Source: Zymoseptoria tritici IPO323 (taxonomy: Eukaryota > Ascomycota > Dothideomycetes > Mycosphaerellales > Mycosphaerellaceae). Taken from it: a stretch of DNA of 64,000 nucleotides. The stretch lies in the NCBI RefSeq assembly GCF_000219625.1, contig NC_018218.1, positions 1,612,001 to 1,676,000 on the forward strand, written 5' to 3'. The position numbers were made by a program, and so were the translations under genes. Of the stretch, positions 55,088 through 64,000 are shown piece after piece. Within the stretch, counting starts at the first letter, position 1; every line of letters begins with the position of its first letter. Below the pieces are notes generated by a model that searched no databases, was not told the origin of the DNA, and saw only the letters and a program-made list of their open reading frames with translations.

Positions 55088-56911
55088 ATGGCCAACTCCA
55101 CAAGCTTACACCAACCCCTTCCCTCCTACCTACCATCCACCCTTCCTCATCAGCAGCCTCGACTCGTCTACTTCATCACTCGTCCGGGCAATGTTCCTGT
55201 GGCACTCATTCCTGTTGACGAACTGCCACTCTCCGTCAAGCTCGTCCACGCATCCAGAGTCTTGACTCCGGATCAGACGTATGGCATGCACTATGTTGGA
55301 GCGGCACCAGTCAGCGGTGGTCTGTTCGCTCTTGAAAACGATGAAAAGGTCGTGCAGAAGGACGAAGGTCTCCAAATGACCATGGCCACACCGGGTGATG
55401 CAGTGCAGCCTCAGCAGCTTGTGTCCGAGGCCGCGGGCCACCGTCGCCAGCAGTCGTCCGTCAACCCTCGATCTACGCCTCCACCCAGCTCAACTGCCAC
55501 CTCCTGGCGCCGCAACACTCCCGCTCCACCAGTCTCCGACGCCGACACCGCCCTCAACGCCATCCTCAACTCTCAGACCGGCGCCAATGCCGCCTCCCGC
55601 CTCAACTACCGCCCCAACCCCACCAATACCTTCACCCATGTCCCGCCCTCCGGCACGATGCCCGACCCGGACAAGAAAGAGTTCTGCACGTACTGGATTC
55701 TACACGGCGACTGCGCTTTTCAGCAGCAGGGCTGTCGCTTCAAGCATGAGATGCCTGCCAGGGAGAAGTTGAAGGAGATTGGGATCTGGAATGTGCCGCG
55801 GTGGTGGGCGGAGAGGGAGTGTGCTGTGAAGCTGGGTGGAGACAGGAGGGTTGGGAAAGTACAGGATGTGGGAGAGTGGCTGACTGCTCCTCCGGTGATT
55901 GTGCAGAAGTCGAGGCAGGAGTCGTGTTCTTCTTCTTCTTCATCCTCTTCTTCATCGTCGACTTGGAGTCAAGGGTCAGATGCCGATGGGGAAGCCAGTG
56001 AGATTGAAGCCAAGAATGCGAAAGGAGGCAAAGAGTCGGCTATCAAAGTCGGCGACCGCACCATTCTCAAGCCAACAACACCTCCCGCTCGTCCCAACAC
56101 GCCAGCATCTGGTCATAAGCACTCTGCCATCGCAACTACCACGTCGCTTCCGCCCACAGCAGATCTCCTCATCGACTTCGCTCCTCTGATTCCCTCTCCT
56201 CCTTCCAGCATCGCATCGACTTTCATCAAACCATCGACGGCCGAGACACCTGCCTTCACACCCAGCACCTCACCTGAGTCCAAGGCCAGCTCGATTGCCA
56301 AGCCAGATCACACAGTCAGTAAGGCACCTGGACACGATCGAAGCACAAGCTTCAACTCCGCCAAAATCTTTGTGCCTCGAGGCGAGTCTCCCGCTCATCA
56401 CATCGCTGCTCATCACCATCACCGCATCGCCAGTCTCTCGCGTGACAAGAACATGTCCCTTGCCTCTGGTCGCACATCCTCTCCTTCTTCAACTCCCACT
56501 CGCACCGCGTCGACCTCCAAACCGCGCGGTCGTCAAGACAGCAAAGACACCACGAAGCCTATCAATTCCATCGCAGATGGCTCCGATAAGCCCAAGACTG
56601 CCGTTCCACTTCAAGACTTGATTGAGGAGATGAGACAGGCGAATGCGAGTGGTGCGAGTGGGCTACTGGCGTCGAGACATGCTCCATTGCCTACCGTGGG
56701 CTTCAAGGTAAAGGAGAAGACGGTGGAGGTGGAGGCAAAGAAAGATGGAGAGGAGAGGAAGAGAGGTGTCAGAGGTGGGAAGAATCAGAGGGAGAGGATT
56801 GATGCGAGGGTCAAACGTGAAGGTAGGGAGAGACGCGGTGGAGTGGTGAGAGGTGAGGTGAAGGGAGAGCAGAGGAGCAGGAGGATGGTGACAGGTGAAA
56901 AGAAGGAGTGA
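55088..56911 (+). CDS. CCCH zinc-finger protein
   Basis: An intronless frame of 607 codons starts MANSTSLHQPLPSYLPSTLP. Residues 20-100 form a folded-looking region (RLVYFITRPGNVPVALIPVD, DELPLSVKLVHASRVLTPDQ). A single CCCH finger at about 199-220 has the spacing C-x8-C-x6-C-x3-H. It is followed by REKLKEIGIWNVPRWWAERE. The rest is low-complexity Ser/Pro/Thr with a run of 13 or so serines near residue 285, and the end is extremely basic (Arg/Lys/Glu/Gly). Proteins of this layout in filamentous fungi are presumed RNA-binding; no function is established that I can name. The start is the first ATG in frame. Confidence 0.85.
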   Translation: MANSTSLHQPLPSYLPSTLPHQQPRLVYFITRPGNVPVALIPVDELPLSVKLVHASRVLTPDQTYGMHYVGAAPVSGGLFALENDEKVVQKDEGLQMTMATPGDAVQPQQLVSEAAGHRRQQSSVNPRSTPPPSSTATSWRRNTPAPPVSDADTALNAILNSQTGANAASRLNYRPNPTNTFTHVPPSGTMPDPDKKEFCTYWILHGDCAFQQQGCRFKHEMPAREKLKEIGIWNVPRWWAERECAVKLGGDRRVGKVQDVGEWLTAPPVIVQKSRQESCSSSSSSSSSSSTWSQGSDADGEASEIEAKNAKGGKESAIKVGDRTILKPTTPPARPNTPASGHKHSAIATTTSLPPTADLLIDFAPLIPSPPSSIASTFIKPSTAETPAFTPSTSPESKASSIAKPDHTVSKAPGHDRSTSFNSAKIFVPRGESPAHHIAAHHHHRIASLSRDKNMSLASGRTSSPSSTPTRTASTSKPRGRQDSKDTTKPINSIADGSDKPKTAVPLQDLIEEMRQANASGASGLLASRHAPLPTVGFKVKEKTVEVEAKKDGEERKRGVRGGKNQRERIDARVKREGRERRGGVVRGEVKGEQRSRRMVTGEKKE

Positions 56912-58170
56912 ACGGGATATGGTACGAGGCTTGGAGCTTGTGAGGATGAGAGGATGGACATGGCGATGAACGACATTGAAGACTGTGCGAGTGACTTTAA
57001 GCGATCTGGCTTGCGATGCTCGAGCAAGACCAGAGTTGGGTGCGATATACGCAGACTGCGAGACATAGATGAGAAACAACAAGTAGCGATATAGATGAGA
57101 ACATGAACATGATACCTTGCCTCATTCTCGCTTGCTTCACCTTCAACTGACGCCTCCACCACACAGCAATACTCCGTCAAAACGAGAACTGCGTCGACCA
57201 TTCTCCGACTTTCCTTTGGAGATGCAGAGTACGAAGGCCGTGAGCTCGAATAGCAGGGCCTGAGACCTAGCGGTTCATGAGTATTCTCTGCGGGTCAGTC
57301 AAGGCTGCATGGGTTTCTTGCGGAGGTATCGCGGCATGGCATTACCACAACTTCATCGAAGCTTAGGCATTATTCTTCTCCTGATGCCTCTGCATCTGGC
57401 TACCTTTCTTCGGGTGCCTCTGGAGCGACTTGAAGCTGGCTCTCGAGGGAGCCGTAGTCGTTCACTGCGCTAGTTGATTTACCTTAGGATTGAGGAGCTG
57501 AGTCCGCGGCTGCAAGATTAGACGATCGCTCCGTCCGCATCCGGTCGGCTACACGGACTGCCTTGGTTTTTTTCTTCTTACAAACGTCTGCAGCTGCCAG
57601 CGAGATACCGATCTCTTCTCTCGTTCGTCGAGAGTCGCATCGCTTCATACCGTACCAATGGTGACATGTAAAAGAAACACTCGTTGGGCTTGCATTCGAC
57701 CAAGGCGAAGCTGGCTTTGCTCTGTGAGGAATACAGCTCACGAAGAAGTCCAACGAGGAAACGCGCGGTAGAAGTGGAAGATCGGACCGGGTGCGATCGA
57801 GATCGACATCACGGGTCACGTGAAGAGGCAATCTCTGAGGTTGTTTCCATCGCCGGGATCACACGGAGACAGGTGTGCAGTCTCTGGGGCATGAGAGACA
57901 GTACCGTCTCGCATGGTGAGACCATATCGAATAGAGGAGACTTTCATGCTGTATCCTCAGCACGTCGATCCTTCGGCCATCGCTGCATTCTCGCGAGATC
58001 GCAGTTGTACCGTTTACCAGGAAAAGTGTCTTTTGCTTAGAACTAATAAGGTATTGGCAGTAGCTGCCGAGGAGAGGAGTCGCGTGCAGACCAAAAAAGT
58101 CCAAGCGCCCCGAGTGCTGACGAAGCGCGGCAAGCTTTGCTCTCTTCATTCAATAATAAGCCTGCCCTCC

Positions 58171-58178
58171 TACGTCAC
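58171..58178 (+). promoter_or_regulatory. CRE-like octamer TACGTCAC upstream of atfA (distal)
   Basis: The octamer contains ACGTCA, the core of sites bound by ATF/CREB bZIP factors. It lies about 780 bp before the atfA start. The full palindromic TGACGTCA is not present. Confidence 0.3.
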
Positions 58179-58440
58179 CTTCTTTCGTCACTCTCCTTCA
58201 TCAGCATCATCGTCGTCACGCGCAGCAGAAACTGGACAACTGCAGGTCGCGTAGTACCACCATCACCACCCAGAAAGGATCGACCAGGAGGCCAGAAGTG
58301 AAGTCGCAGGGGCTTGGCTATACCGCAACGCAACACGACGACGACGAAGGAGACATTCATTGTCGTCGCGAAATTCATCATCTCTGCGCGCGCGCAACTC
58401 TTTGTCGCAATTTGGTGTCTCAGCAGCAGCCAGCAGCGAA

Positions 58441-58448
58441 TACGTCAC
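58441..58448 (+). promoter_or_regulatory. CRE-like octamer TACGTCAC upstream of atfA (proximal)
   Basis: This is the same octamer as at 58171, about 510 bp before the start. A third ACGTCA core lies inside the first intron near 59144. The repetition makes self-regulation by AtfA a reasonable guess. Confidence 0.3.
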
Positions 58449-58952
58449 GCCAAACCCCAGGCTTGCACACATCGACCGCGTCACAAACATAACATCTCAG
58501 ACATAGACGCCTGTCGAGATATCATCTTCAGAGGTATGTTGATGCATTGTTTCCAGCTTGCGCGGGTGGTCCGGTGAGGAAGTGGTCGAGCAAGGTCGCC
58601 GTTGCGTGGGACGGGGTGCAATTCGCCACCCTTTCAGACTCGACCACGGCTTGCCAGAACATCTTCTACCGCGGTCGTCGAATGGCGAGTACCGAATATT
58701 GCTGACCAAATGTGTTTCCTGTAGGCGCAAAAAACATCGAAACCACTGTCGTCAACAACGATCGTGTGTGAAAAGGAAGAGAATATTGTGCACCGGGAGT
58801 TGGCTTGTACATCAGAGGAGAGAACAAAAGTGATCGTCCGAGCTCGAAACCGCACCTGCCCTGGGCAACACCGGCCGTGACATCATCAACATCATCCGTC
58901 ATCGCCAGAAGGAACAGCCATCCCGCCTCTTGCCCATCAGACACCCGACACA

Positions 58953-61192
58953 ATGGCCGCTGTCGCTTCGAGGTCCAACAACAACTCTCCGCACCTGACC
59001 AACAAGAGTCAGACTGGCTCGCCGGCGTCGAAACGCAATTCGTTAGGTACGTTGTCGCTGTTGCTATGCCGTCTTGAACTTCACTGCTTCCCTGCCCTTC
59101 CGAAGAACAAATCCTCGTCGTCGACGACAATGATCCATGCGACGTCATCGTTCATGGCTTCACGACACTTCACGCCGCCAATAACGCGTCCACTTTACCA
59201 CCACAACGGTAGCTGACATCCTTACCAGACCAAAAGAAGGAAGCGCCAACCAGCGGAGAAGTCAAGCCAGGTGAGCATTCCTTCCGCGACCCATCCTACA
59301 CTGCCTCATCATGAATGCGACTCGACGCGCTCGCGCAACTGTCCTCCACCACCCACCGTCAATGCATATACTAACATGCCAATCCTAGCCGCGCCCGTGC
59401 TCACCGTCAAGTCGCCTGAAGACACCGACGTCAAAGCAACTCTTCCTGCTAATGCGCCTCTTGCGCCGCCACCGAGACCAAATCAAAACGGCAACGGCGA
59501 GAGCGAACTATTCGGCGAGCAAAGCACCACTCACTTGTCCAAGGAACCCAATCCTTTCGAGAACGCCTTCGGCAATCCCGTCGAGACACCTGGAAAGACA
59601 CAGCTCCCCGGCGTGACCAGTCTCACATCGCCGGCATCCCTCCTTCCCGGGATCACGCCTGGCTGGCCGGGCTCCCTTCGTTCTGGTCCACTCAGTCCTG
59701 CTATGCTTACCGGCCCGACAGGGTCTAACGACTACTTCAACAGTGACCACCACTTTGCCGGTAGTTTCCCGACACCCAACGAGTCGTCTCTTCGAACTGG
59801 TCTGACGCCTGGTGGTGGCGGGTCCATGTTCCCGCAGCCATCACCAAACTCTCAGGCCTTGTACAACCAACTCCAGAACGGTGGCGCAACACCGGGTACT
59901 CTCGACTTCCACCGCACGGCTATGAACGCTCGTGCTCAGAACCAGGTCAATAGTTATAACAGCAACCTCGGACAGCCTGCGACTACCCAACCGCAACAGA
60001 ACCCCAACATTCAACCCGATCTTGACAGCAAATCGTACAACAACAACAACAACACATCGCAACCGCAACACGACAACCAAGATCCCTTTGGATCTCATCA
60101 GACCAACGACGCAGCCAACGGGCTGTTCATGCTTGCGCAAGCCGGAGGACAGCAACGCAGCAACTCCAACTACCCCATCCAACAGCAGCAACAGCAGGGA
60201 TACCAGCAACAGCAACAAGCACACGACACAAGAGGCAAGGGGAGCATTGGAACCATGTCGGGCGGTAGCACTGACGGCGGAGAGGGCCAATACTCGGATG
60301 ATGGAGATCAGAAACCGCAGACGAGAAATGGTCGCGGCGGCAAGAAGGGATCGACCGGCAAGGCTGCTAATGGCAAGCGAAAAACCGAGGAGGCTCCTGC
60401 GAAGGGTCCGGCAAGCAAGAAGCAACGCGCGAGTATGGCCATGTCCGAAGAGCCAGAGGATGAAGACGATGGAATGAACGACACGCATGAGGATGGTCGC
60501 AAGATGACCGATGAGGAGAAGCGCAAGAACTTCCTTGAGCGGAATCGGTGAGTCGGAATGATGCTTTGTCGAGATTGACCATTGGCTAATTTCATCACAG
60601 CGTTGCCGCTCTGAAGTGTCGCCAACGCAAAAAGCAATGGCTCGCGAACCTGCAACAGAAGGTCGAGATCTTCAGTACAGAGAACGATGCGCTTGCCGCG
60701 ACGGTCACCCAACTCCGCGAGGAGATTGTCGGCTTGAAGACATTACTCATGGCGCACAAGGATTGTCCCGTTTCCCAGGCACAAGGCATTTCCGGCTTGG
60801 CGATGCAGCAGATCGCCGGCGATGCGCAGCAACATTACGCGAATCCGTACGGTATGATGGGCCAGGGCATGCAGCAGCAAGGAATGCAACAGTCGATGCA
60901 GAGGAGATAGGCACCCTCTGCAGGCCAGTTTTTCGCGTCCCCGAGTTCTGAAGTCATCAACCACCCGGCCACGACACCATCGAGAGGCAGACTCGACAGC
61001 GGACTCACTGAATTGGAGAGCGCAAGGCAACTCCTCGCCATGTCCAGTTCGCCCGCCACTGGGCTTCCTGCTGTCGATCATCGTGAGGTTGCGAATGGAG
61101 CTGCGTATGGAGGAGTCGGATACACAAGTGATCAGTTAACGATGACTAGTATCAGCGACGAGAGGATAGAACCAGGAGGCGATGCGCGTTGA
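58953..61192 (+). CDS. atfA: bZIP transcription factor AtfA (ATF/CREB type)
   Basis: Exons 58953..59046, 59229..59270, 59389..60547, 60601..60851 and 60924..61192 encode 604 residues. If the last 72-bp intron is retained, the protein stops at 60910 after 534. An N-terminal region has MAAVASRSNNNSPHLTNKSQ, then TLPANAPLAPPPRPNQNG. The middle is Gly/Pro/Asn/Gln-rich with TPGGGGSMFPQPSPNSQALY and a polyglutamine stretch near 310. The basic region and zipper cover about 415-470 (EEKRKNFLERNR, VAALKCRQRKKQWLANLQQK). AtfA works downstream of the stress MAPK Hog1/SakA and binds CRE-like DNA in the nucleus, controlling stress tolerance and conidial dormancy. Orthology rests on the bZIP wording and the N-terminal layout. 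Confidence 0.92.
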
Positions 61193-61813
61193 CGAATACG
61201 TCTTATTCTTGAGTTTTATTATTGCCTTCGGCGTGGTGAGGGTTGCACAAAGGGATTACGCTCGCGTTCACTCTGGCGTTCGGAAGGGGATCTGGCACTT
61301 GAACCATTGTCTAGACGCAGAGTCCTCCAACATGATGATATTGGAATGGAAAGGGAAATACAGCTCTTTATGTTATGGTAAGAAGTGCTAACCGGGATGA
61401 ATCACCTACATATTCAAAATGCTCTTCAACTGTGCTGTGACTTGTCGCCAAACGTTCGAGTTGAGAGGATGTGGCATACATCCCAAAATGTTCAGACGTG
61501 TCTTGCACATGTCGTTGTTGTAGATGCCCCACCTGAGTGAGTGGACCCTCACAGCGCGTCACATCAAGCAAATCGCGTCCCACGCCAGCTGCCGTACCCA
61601 GTTTGTTTTACTACAACACAGCATACCGCACAGCACCACACGCCTCTTCGCACGCCTCCCTTGGTTCATCCTCGCACCCAAACGGAATGGACTGACGAGA
61701 CACCCTTGACCGCCAAACCACAATGCGCCAATCTCTACCTCTCACCACATCTTGCAAGACCTCACGTCGCAACACAGCCACCTCATTTCCGCAAAGAACG
61801 CAACACCCCAATT
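61193..61813. other. Intergenic, no gene seen
   Basis: This is the 3' flank of atfA and promoter of the GCP3 gene. The C/A-rich stretch before 61814 looks like a fungal leader. No other signal was seen. Confidence 0.5.
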
Positions 61814-64000
61814 ATGGCCTCGACACCTCACCACCCTCCCACGACTCCCTCAACCCGTCAAACCCGAGTCGAAAACGCTCTGACGTCCCTTCTGGAACGT
61901 CTCGTCCCACCCCAAGCACCTCACGAATCAGAAGAGTCCGCCGACGAACGCTGGGATGAAGCAAATAGCTTTGCCGTCGACGAAATCGCCCGTGCGGACC
62001 GAGAAGGACAAGCGCCTGGTGAAGGAGAAGATGTGGGATTCGTAGCGGAACTGATCAGACGGAGACTACGAACGGATGGAAGGGAGGATGCAGATGAGGG
62101 GAGGTTTTCGAATCTGTACGAGAGGTTGGTGGCACAGCCAGTTCTGGGCAGGAAGTGGGGGATTCTGTGGTTTTTGTTGAAGATGAGTGAGGATCGTGGA
62201 GGAGAGGAGCAAGGACAAGGGGAGGAGGAGGAGGTTAGTGGAGAGGCGATGGAGGTCGATGAGGAGCCTCAGCAGGAAGAGCGGGATGATATAGACGCGA
62301 GATATGTAAAGAGGCAGGAGAAGAAGGCGGACTTGAGGAGGGACAACGGGAGAGGGTATGAGTCGCGGAATGAGGCGTTCGATGATGCGTTTTCGAGAAA
62401 CGGTCTGAATCAAGTACCCGCCGCGAGAGGAGTAGGGAGTCCAGCGCAACCGCCAGTCCTCCCGCCGGGAAGAGAGAAGCCCACCGTGCCTCCGCCGCAA
62501 AGGAACAGGAGAGAGGACAACATCCAGCCAGATACCACCACGAGAAGGTCAGCAGATGAGCTGGACCCATCAGAAGCAGCATTATTGCGAGACTTGCCTT
62601 TCACATTACAAGGACTGTCGTCGACGAATCTACAGTTCGTGGATAAGCAGTCGTTGAAACTACCGCCTACTCTGCCTGTGCCGCTCATAGCACTTCTGCA
62701 TACACTCGCCGAGCCCTCATTACTATACCGATCACTGGCAGAGTTTGTGGAGGGCAACGAGGGTGGTCTGGTGGGTCAAAGTCTGAGATCAGCGATTGGA
62801 GTGGAGCTGAGATCATATCTCGGCCTGGTCGCTACCCTCGAAGGACAGATCCGAAGAGCGCTGGCGCAGCTGGACGAGAAGCTACCACATGGCGGGATTG
62901 GCAAGACGGGCGTGACATTGAAGAGATGCGTGGTGTGGACGAGAGAAGCCACACTTGGTCTTCGACTAATGAGCGTGATTGTGGAGTCCTCGAAGGCCAA
63001 GAAAGGAGGCGAGCTGATCAGTCTGATACACAGCTTCTCTTCTTCCCATGGAGACCCATTCGTGCATACATTCGCTGAGCGATTACTCACCCAAATCACA
63101 CGGCCGTTCTACAATATGTTACGGGCGTGGATCTATGACGGAGAACTTGAGGACCCATACCAGGAGTTTCTGGTATACGAGAACCCGGATCACGAAGACA
63201 GTGGAGCCACGAGCGTATGGGAGCACAAATACCGCTTGCAAGAAAGCATGATTCCCTCGATCATGACTCCAGACTTTGCAACCCGTGTCTTTCTCATCGG
63301 CAAGTCTCTAAACTTCATCCGCCACGGCTGCGGCGACAGCGCCTGGGTCGAGTCTTACAGTAAGTCGGCCTCAAAAGAACTGTCATATGGCGATACCGCC
63401 AATCTCTCCAGCAGCATCGACGAAGCCTACAAAACCGTCATGGCACGCCTCATCTCCCTCATGGAAACCAAATTCGCCCTCTTCTCGCACCTCCTCGCCC
63501 TGAAGAAATTCCTCCTTCTCGGCCAAGGCGACTTCATCGCCCTCCTCATGGAGTCTCTAGCCTCCAATCTTGACCGACCCGCAAATTCCCAATACCGCCA
63601 TACCTTGACAGCCCAGCTCGAACACGCTATCCGCAACTCCAACGCCCAACACTCCCCACCCGACGTCCTCCGCCGACTAGACGCCCGCATGCTGGAACTC
63701 AGTCATGGCGAGATTGGCTGGGACGTCTTCACGCTCGAATACCGTATCGACTCACCCTTGGACGTCATCGTCACGCCTTGGGCGAGCAAGCAATATCTCA
63801 AAGTCTTCAACTTCCTGTGGCGCGTCAAGCGTGTGGAGTTCGCTTTGTCGACAACTTGGCGGCGAGTCCAGACGGGTGCCCGAGGCGTGCTCGCTGCTGT
63901 GAGCGATACCGTGGGTAAAGACTGGAAGCTCGCTCGTGGTGCTTTGGCGGAAATGGTCCATTTCGTCGATCAACTGCAATACTATATCCTGTTCGAAGTC
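61814..64000 (+). CDS. GCP3: Gamma-tubulin complex component 3 (GCP3/Alp6/Spc98), 5' part
   Basis: An uninterrupted frame of 729 codons begins MASTPPHHPPTTPSTRQTRV and is still open at the window's end. The N-terminal 280 residues are variable and charged, with an acidic and then a Gln/Glu-rich section. The GCP grip region starts near 255: ALLRDLPFTLQGLSSTNLQF, then SLLYRSLAEFVEGNEGGLVG and SAIGVELRSYLGLVATLEGQ. The second grip is entered by HALLKKF-like wording (here LLALKKFLLLGQGDFIALLM) and ends in TPWASKQYLKVFNFLWRVKR. GCP3 forms the gamma-tubulin small complex with GCP2 and nucleates microtubules at the spindle pole body. About 100-150 C-terminal residues should lie beyond the window. 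Confidence 0.95.
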   Translation, partial: MASTPHHPPTTPSTRQTRVENALTSLLERLVPPQAPHESEESADERWDEANSFAVDEIARADREGQAPGEGEDVGFVAELIRRRLRTDGREDADEGRFSNLYERLVAQPVLGRKWGILWFLLKMSEDRGGEEQGQGEEEEVSGEAMEVDEEPQQEERDDIDARYVKRQEKKADLRRDNGRGYESRNEAFDDAFSRNGLNQVPAARGVGSPAQPPVLPPGREKPTVPPPQRNRREDNIQPDTTTRRSADELDPSEAALLRDLPFTLQGLSSTNLQFVDKQSLKLPPTLPVPLIALLHTLAEPSLLYRSLAEFVEGNEGGLVGQSLRSAIGVELRSYLGLVATLEGQIRRALAQLDEKLPHGGIGKTGVTLKRCVVWTREATLGLRLMSVIVESSKAKKGGELISLIHSFSSSHGDPFVHTFAERLLTQITRPFYNMLRAWIYDGELEDPYQEFLVYENPDHEDSGATSVWEHKYRLQESMIPSIMTPDFATRVFLIGKSLNFIRHGCGDSAWVESYSKSASKELSYGDTANLSSSIDEAYKTVMARLISLMETKFALFSHLLALKKFLLLGQGDFIALLMESLASNLDRPANSQYRHTLTAQLEHAIRNSNAQHSPPDVLRRLDARMLELSHGEIGWDVFTLEYRIDSPLDVIVTPWASKQYLKVFNFLWRVKRVEFALSTTWRRVQTGARGVLAAVSDTVGKDWKLARGALAEMVHFVDQLQYYILFEV

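Larger units (their letters stand above)
56912..58952. other. Long gene-free region upstream of atfA
   Basis: This 2.04 kb has only short overlapping frames. It contains two TACGTCAC octamers (listed separately). A long untranslated leader for atfA is possible. No other gene is supported. Confidence 0.5.

Noticed and set aside
57484..57831. 115-codon minus-strand frame in the atfA upstream region
   Set aside because: Composition not protein-like, and no splice continuation.
59841..60488. 215-codon minus-strand frame opposite atfA, rich in Leu/Val
   Set aside because: Antisense of the Gln/Asn-rich linker; the hydrophobic look comes from complementing CAA/AAC codons.

Overview
This is nuclear DNA of a filamentous ascomycete. 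Genes are interrupted by short introns (mostly 49-90 bp) with GT...AG ends and CTAAC/CTGAC-like branch sites, and many genes are arranged head to head. The gene set (AtfA-type bZIP factor, Ste7-type MAPK kinase, fungal TRP/flavin-carrier protein, Spt6, GCP3, proteasome alpha-1) is typical of Pezizomycotina. The protein style points to Dothideomycetes, perhaps the Mycosphaerellales/Capnodiales, but that is inference. No transposon, CRISPR array, rRNA or tRNA gene was recognised. All splice models were derived by eye from the sequence. Each multi-exon model given as joined coordinates keeps an open frame and a length divisible by three.

Layout. 0-8 kb: the 3' end of an unknown gene, a small conserved unknown, a CCDC124-like ribosome-associated factor head to head with an FRG1 homologue, and an NADP-dependent alkenal/prostaglandin reductase. 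8.5-10.4 kb: a secreted GH13 alpha-amylase with a TATA box and an AmyR-like CGGN8CGG site. 10.7-12.9 kb: gene-poor. 13-20 kb: a Ste7-type MAPKK divergent from SPT6. 20.7-26 kb: a zinc alcohol dehydrogenase, D-aminoacyl-tRNA deacylase and the CCR4-NOT subunit Not3. 27.4-33 kb: a C2H2 protein, a fragmentary antisense coding region, proteasome alpha-1 (SCL1) and a WKF-domain nucleolar-type protein. 33.6-36 kb: a TRP-like/flavin-carrier membrane protein. 37.5-42.3 kb: a stretch of lesions, with a frameshifted quinone oxidoreductase, a fragmented unknown, and an unknown whose frame continues 68 codons beyond a TAG. 42.7-54.5 kb: an OTU deubiquitinase; an AtuA-family/CoA-transferase III pair transcribed divergently from a promoter with a perfect palindrome and a tandem repeat; a CorA-like membrane protein head to head with dihydroorotase across a dense array of CCGG inverted repeats; and a carboxylesterase. 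55-64 kb: a CCCH zinc-finger protein, the bZIP factor AtfA behind a 2 kb gene-free region, and the 5' part of gamma-tubulin complex protein GCP3.

How the genes relate. Most are housekeeping genes: transcription (SPT6, NOT3), proteolysis (SCL1, OTU), translation quality control (DTD, CCDC124-like), the spindle pole (GCP3) and pyrimidine synthesis (dihydroorotase). The MAPKK and AtfA belong to fungal signalling, although AtfA normally works under the Hog1/SakA kinase rather than the Ste7 branch. The only part that looks like a co-regulated metabolic unit is the AtuA/CoA-transferase pair. The best candidates for something undescribed are its promoter and the CCGG array at 50.9 kb.
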